DNA from: CBDDIP01 sp965229005
Lineage (GTDB): Bacteria; Actinomycetota; Acidimicrobiia; Acidimicrobiales; Ilumatobacteraceae
Reading direction: 5' to 3'
DNA length: 64,000 bases
Assembly: GCA_965229005.1 (NCBI GenBank)
Contig: CBDDIP010000002.1
Coordinates: 3,658,001 to 3,722,000, forward strand
Made by a program: the position numbers and the translations under genes. Position 1 is the first letter of the stretch. Every line of letters begins with the position of its first letter. A model generated the notes under the pieces. The model had not been told where the DNA came from and ran no database searches. It saw only the letters and a program-made list of their open reading frames with translations. Positions 62,504 to 64,000 of this stretch are shown here, in pieces.

Positions 62504-63052
62504 TCAGTTGGGGTCGACGGCTTGGACCGCGCCGTTCTTGTCGACGGTGACGAGCAGCTGGCCACCGGCTGGCGAGTCGACGACGAGCGTGTAGTGGGCG
62601 ACACCCTGAGCGTCGGCGATGATCTCGAAGACGTCGATGTTCGGGTCGTCCAGCTGCTCCTGGGTCGGCTTCAGCACCACCAGCGGATCGAAGTCCAGCG
62701 CCGTCGCAGCAAACGTGTTGCCGTTGGCCCCCTCCCCCGGCTGCGACGACAGCTCGCCGTCGACGTACACCCACGGCTGGGCGATCGCTCCGTCGTTCAG
62801 GGCGACGAACAGGTTGACGAGGTTCGGCGTGGCGTTGATCTCGAAGTACTGCTGCGGCCCACCGAGCTCCGCCTCCAGGGCATCGACCGCCTCACCGATC
62901 AGGTCGACACGCGGCGGCACGAGCTCGGCCGGATCGAGCGACGCCACCGGCGGCACCGTGAGGGTGGTCGTCGCCGGCGATGCGTCGTCGCTGCAGCCGG
63001 CGACCAACGTGAGTGCGAGCGCGCCGATGAGCGCGAACACCGAACCGCGCAT
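62504..63052 (-). CDS. Secreted lipoprotein of unknown function
   Basis: 182 residues from ATG 63052. A signal peptide ends in the lipobox LTLVAGC (Cys20), so it is anchored outside the membrane. A Thr/Pro-rich spacer is followed by about 140 residues with a mixed alpha/beta pattern (YFEINATPNLVNLFVALNDG, WVYVDGEL, AHYTLVVDSPAGGQLLVTV). I do not recognise the family; the fold may be a small ligand-binding or PepSY-like domain. It lies between ftsK and rnj and starts 8 bases after the rnj stop. Confidence 0.65.
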   Translation of the reverse strand: MRGSVFALIGALALTLVAGCSDDASPATTTLTVPPVASLDPAELVPPRVDLIGEAVDALEAELGGPQQYFEINATPNLVNLFVALNDGAIAQPWVYVDGELSSQPGEGANGNTFAATALDFDPLVVLKPTQEQLDDPNIDVFEIIADAQGVAHYTLVVDSPAGGQLLVTVDKNGAVQAVDPN

Positions 63053-63060
63053 CTCGGCCC

Positions 63061-64000
63061 TCAGGCCTCCATCACGACGGGCACGATCATCGGCCGCCGC
63101 TTGGTGCGCTCGTGCACGAACTTGCCGGCAGCGCGACGCACGTCGCGTTCCAACGATTCGACGTCGCGAACACCAGCAGCGAGCGCGGACTCGACGGCAT
63201 CTGCCACCTTGTCGCACGCCTCGTCGAGCAGGTCCTCGGCCTCTGGCGCGTAGACCCAGCCGCGGGTGATGATCTCCGGGCCAGTGAGCACCTTGCCCGT
63301 GCCGACGTCGACGGTGACCACGACCACGACGACGCCTTCTTCGGCCAGCATCCGCCGGTCGCGCAGCACGCCCTGCCCGACGTCGCCGACGATGCCGTCG
63401 ACGTACAGGTAGCCGGCCGGCACGCGGCCAACCGCGGAGAGCCCGTCGTCGTTCAGCTCGAGCACGTCGCCGTCCTCGCACAGCAGCACGTGGTCGCGGG
63501 CAACGCCCATCAACATCCCGAGCTTGGCGTTGGCGACCAGGTGGCGGTACTCGCCGTGGATCGGCACGTAGTACTCGGGCCGCGTCAGCGAGAGGTAGGT
63601 CTTCAGCTCGTCGGCCTGCGCGTGCCCCGTGGCGTGCACGTCGGCGATGCCGGAGTGGATGACCTCGACGCCGGCGCGAAGCAGGCCGTCGATGACCCGG
63701 TTGACGTTGCTCTCGTTGCCGGGGATGGCGTGGCTGGAGAGGATCACGGTGTCGCGGTCGCCGACCTTGACCCACTTGTTCTCGCCGCGAGCCAGCAGCG
63801 CCAGCGCGGACATCGGCTCGCCCTGTGAACCGGTGGAGATGATGCACACCTTGTCGTGCGGGTGCTGATCGATCTCGTCGATGTCGATGAGCTTGTCGTC
63901 GGGGATCTTCAACACGCCGAGATCGCGACCCATGCGGACGTTCTTCTTGATGCTCAACCCGAGCGTGGCGACGATGCGCCCGGTGGCGATCGCCGCGTCG
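63061..64000 (-). CDS. rnj: Ribonuclease J (MBL/beta-CASP), C-terminal part (partial)
   Basis: About 312 C-terminal residues; the frame is open at the window's right edge. Beta-CASP motifs: CIISTGSQGEPMSAL, VILSSHAIPGNE, IHSGIADVHATGHAQ (motif B/C His) and YYVPIHGEYRHL. The C-terminal domain VDVGTGKVLTGPEIITRGWVYAPEAEDL follows. RNase J is an endo/5'-exoribonuclease for rRNA and mRNA processing. It reads toward the lipoprotein and ftsK. The N-terminal metal site is outside the window. Confidence 0.95.
   Translation of the reverse strand, partial: DAAIATGRIVATLGLSIKKNVRMGRDLGVLKIPDDKLIDIDEIDQHPHDKVCIISTGSQGEPMSALALLARGENKWVKVGDRDTVILSSHAIPGNESNVNRVIDGLLRAGVEVIHSGIADVHATGHAQADELKTYLSLTRPEYYVPIHGEYRHLVANAKLGMLMGVARDHVLLCEDGDVLELNDDGLSAVGRVPAGYLYVDGIVGDVGQGVLRDRRMLAEEGVVVVVVTVDVGTGKVLTGPEIITRGWVYAPEAEDLLDEACDKVADAVESALAAGVRDVESLERDVRRAAGKFVHERTKRRPMIVPVVMEA

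Overview
The window is high-GC DNA with dense, mostly operonic genes, many GTG starts and 1-4 base start/stop overlaps. This points to an actinobacterium. Gene content supports that: a PknG/GlnH/GlnX signalling locus, CarD, GarA-like FHA logic, an Lsr2-like domain, MutAB-MeaB, and the ftsK-rimO-pgsA-cinA block. My best guess, an inference from overall content, is the Acidimicrobiia (Ilumatobacter-like). There is no transposase, integrase, phage gene or CRISPR array.

Layout. 1-5.5 kb: end of an MFS transporter, an MBL-fold hydrolase, a P450 with an atypical I-helix, a small DUF4406-like protein divergent from a DeoR regulator, and a two-component system. 5.5-11 kb: a YjdF-like membrane protein, a serine hydrolase/enoyl-CoA hydratase pair, a short SSB, and two divergent cell-wall hydrolases. 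11.1-11.3 kb: five 53-bp tandem repeats. 11.4-20.1 kb (minus): a seven-gene operon reading GlnX-like membrane sensor, GlnH-like lipoprotein, coiled-coil protein, PknG-like kinase, PP2C phosphatase, vWA protein, FHA protein. It looks like a complete solute-sensing phospho-signalling unit. The kinase, phosphatase and FHA protein each carry paired N-terminal Cys4-type zinc ribbons.

20.2-25.2 kb: an aminotransferase, a sulfonate/nitrate-type ABC transporter, and CobA, preceded by two diverged copies of the 53-bp repeat. 25.2-29.8 kb: class I ribonucleotide reductase with two NrdR-like boxes, divergent from an HTH/B12-binding regulator. 29.8-36.3 kb: a VOC protein, an APH-family kinase, a palindrome-rich leader, and the mutA-mutB-meaB operon. 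36.4-48.6 kb: an ABC exporter, a glutathione peroxidase, a TetR regulator divergent from an LLM oxidoreductase/P450 operon, a dehydrogenase, a GNAT remnant, a VOC/LLM/ERCC4-Lsr2 operon ending in a 22-bp perfect hairpin, a PLP decarboxylase, an SDR and an EEP-family hydrolase.

48.6-56.8 kb: a glutamine synthetase-like enzyme, CarD, a diguanylate cyclase, a second PLP decarboxylase with a divergent winged-helix regulator, GlnB-Amt with a GlnR-like site, tRNA-Arg(UCU), and a homocysteine methyltransferase family enzyme. 56.8-64 kb (minus): CinA, PgsA, RimO, FtsK, a lipoprotein and the C-terminal part of RNase J.

Themes: nitrogen and amino-acid sensing (PknG locus, GS, P-II, Amt), B12-linked metabolism (MutAB, CobA, B12-type regulator), flavin/P450 oxidations, and short structured repeats between genes.
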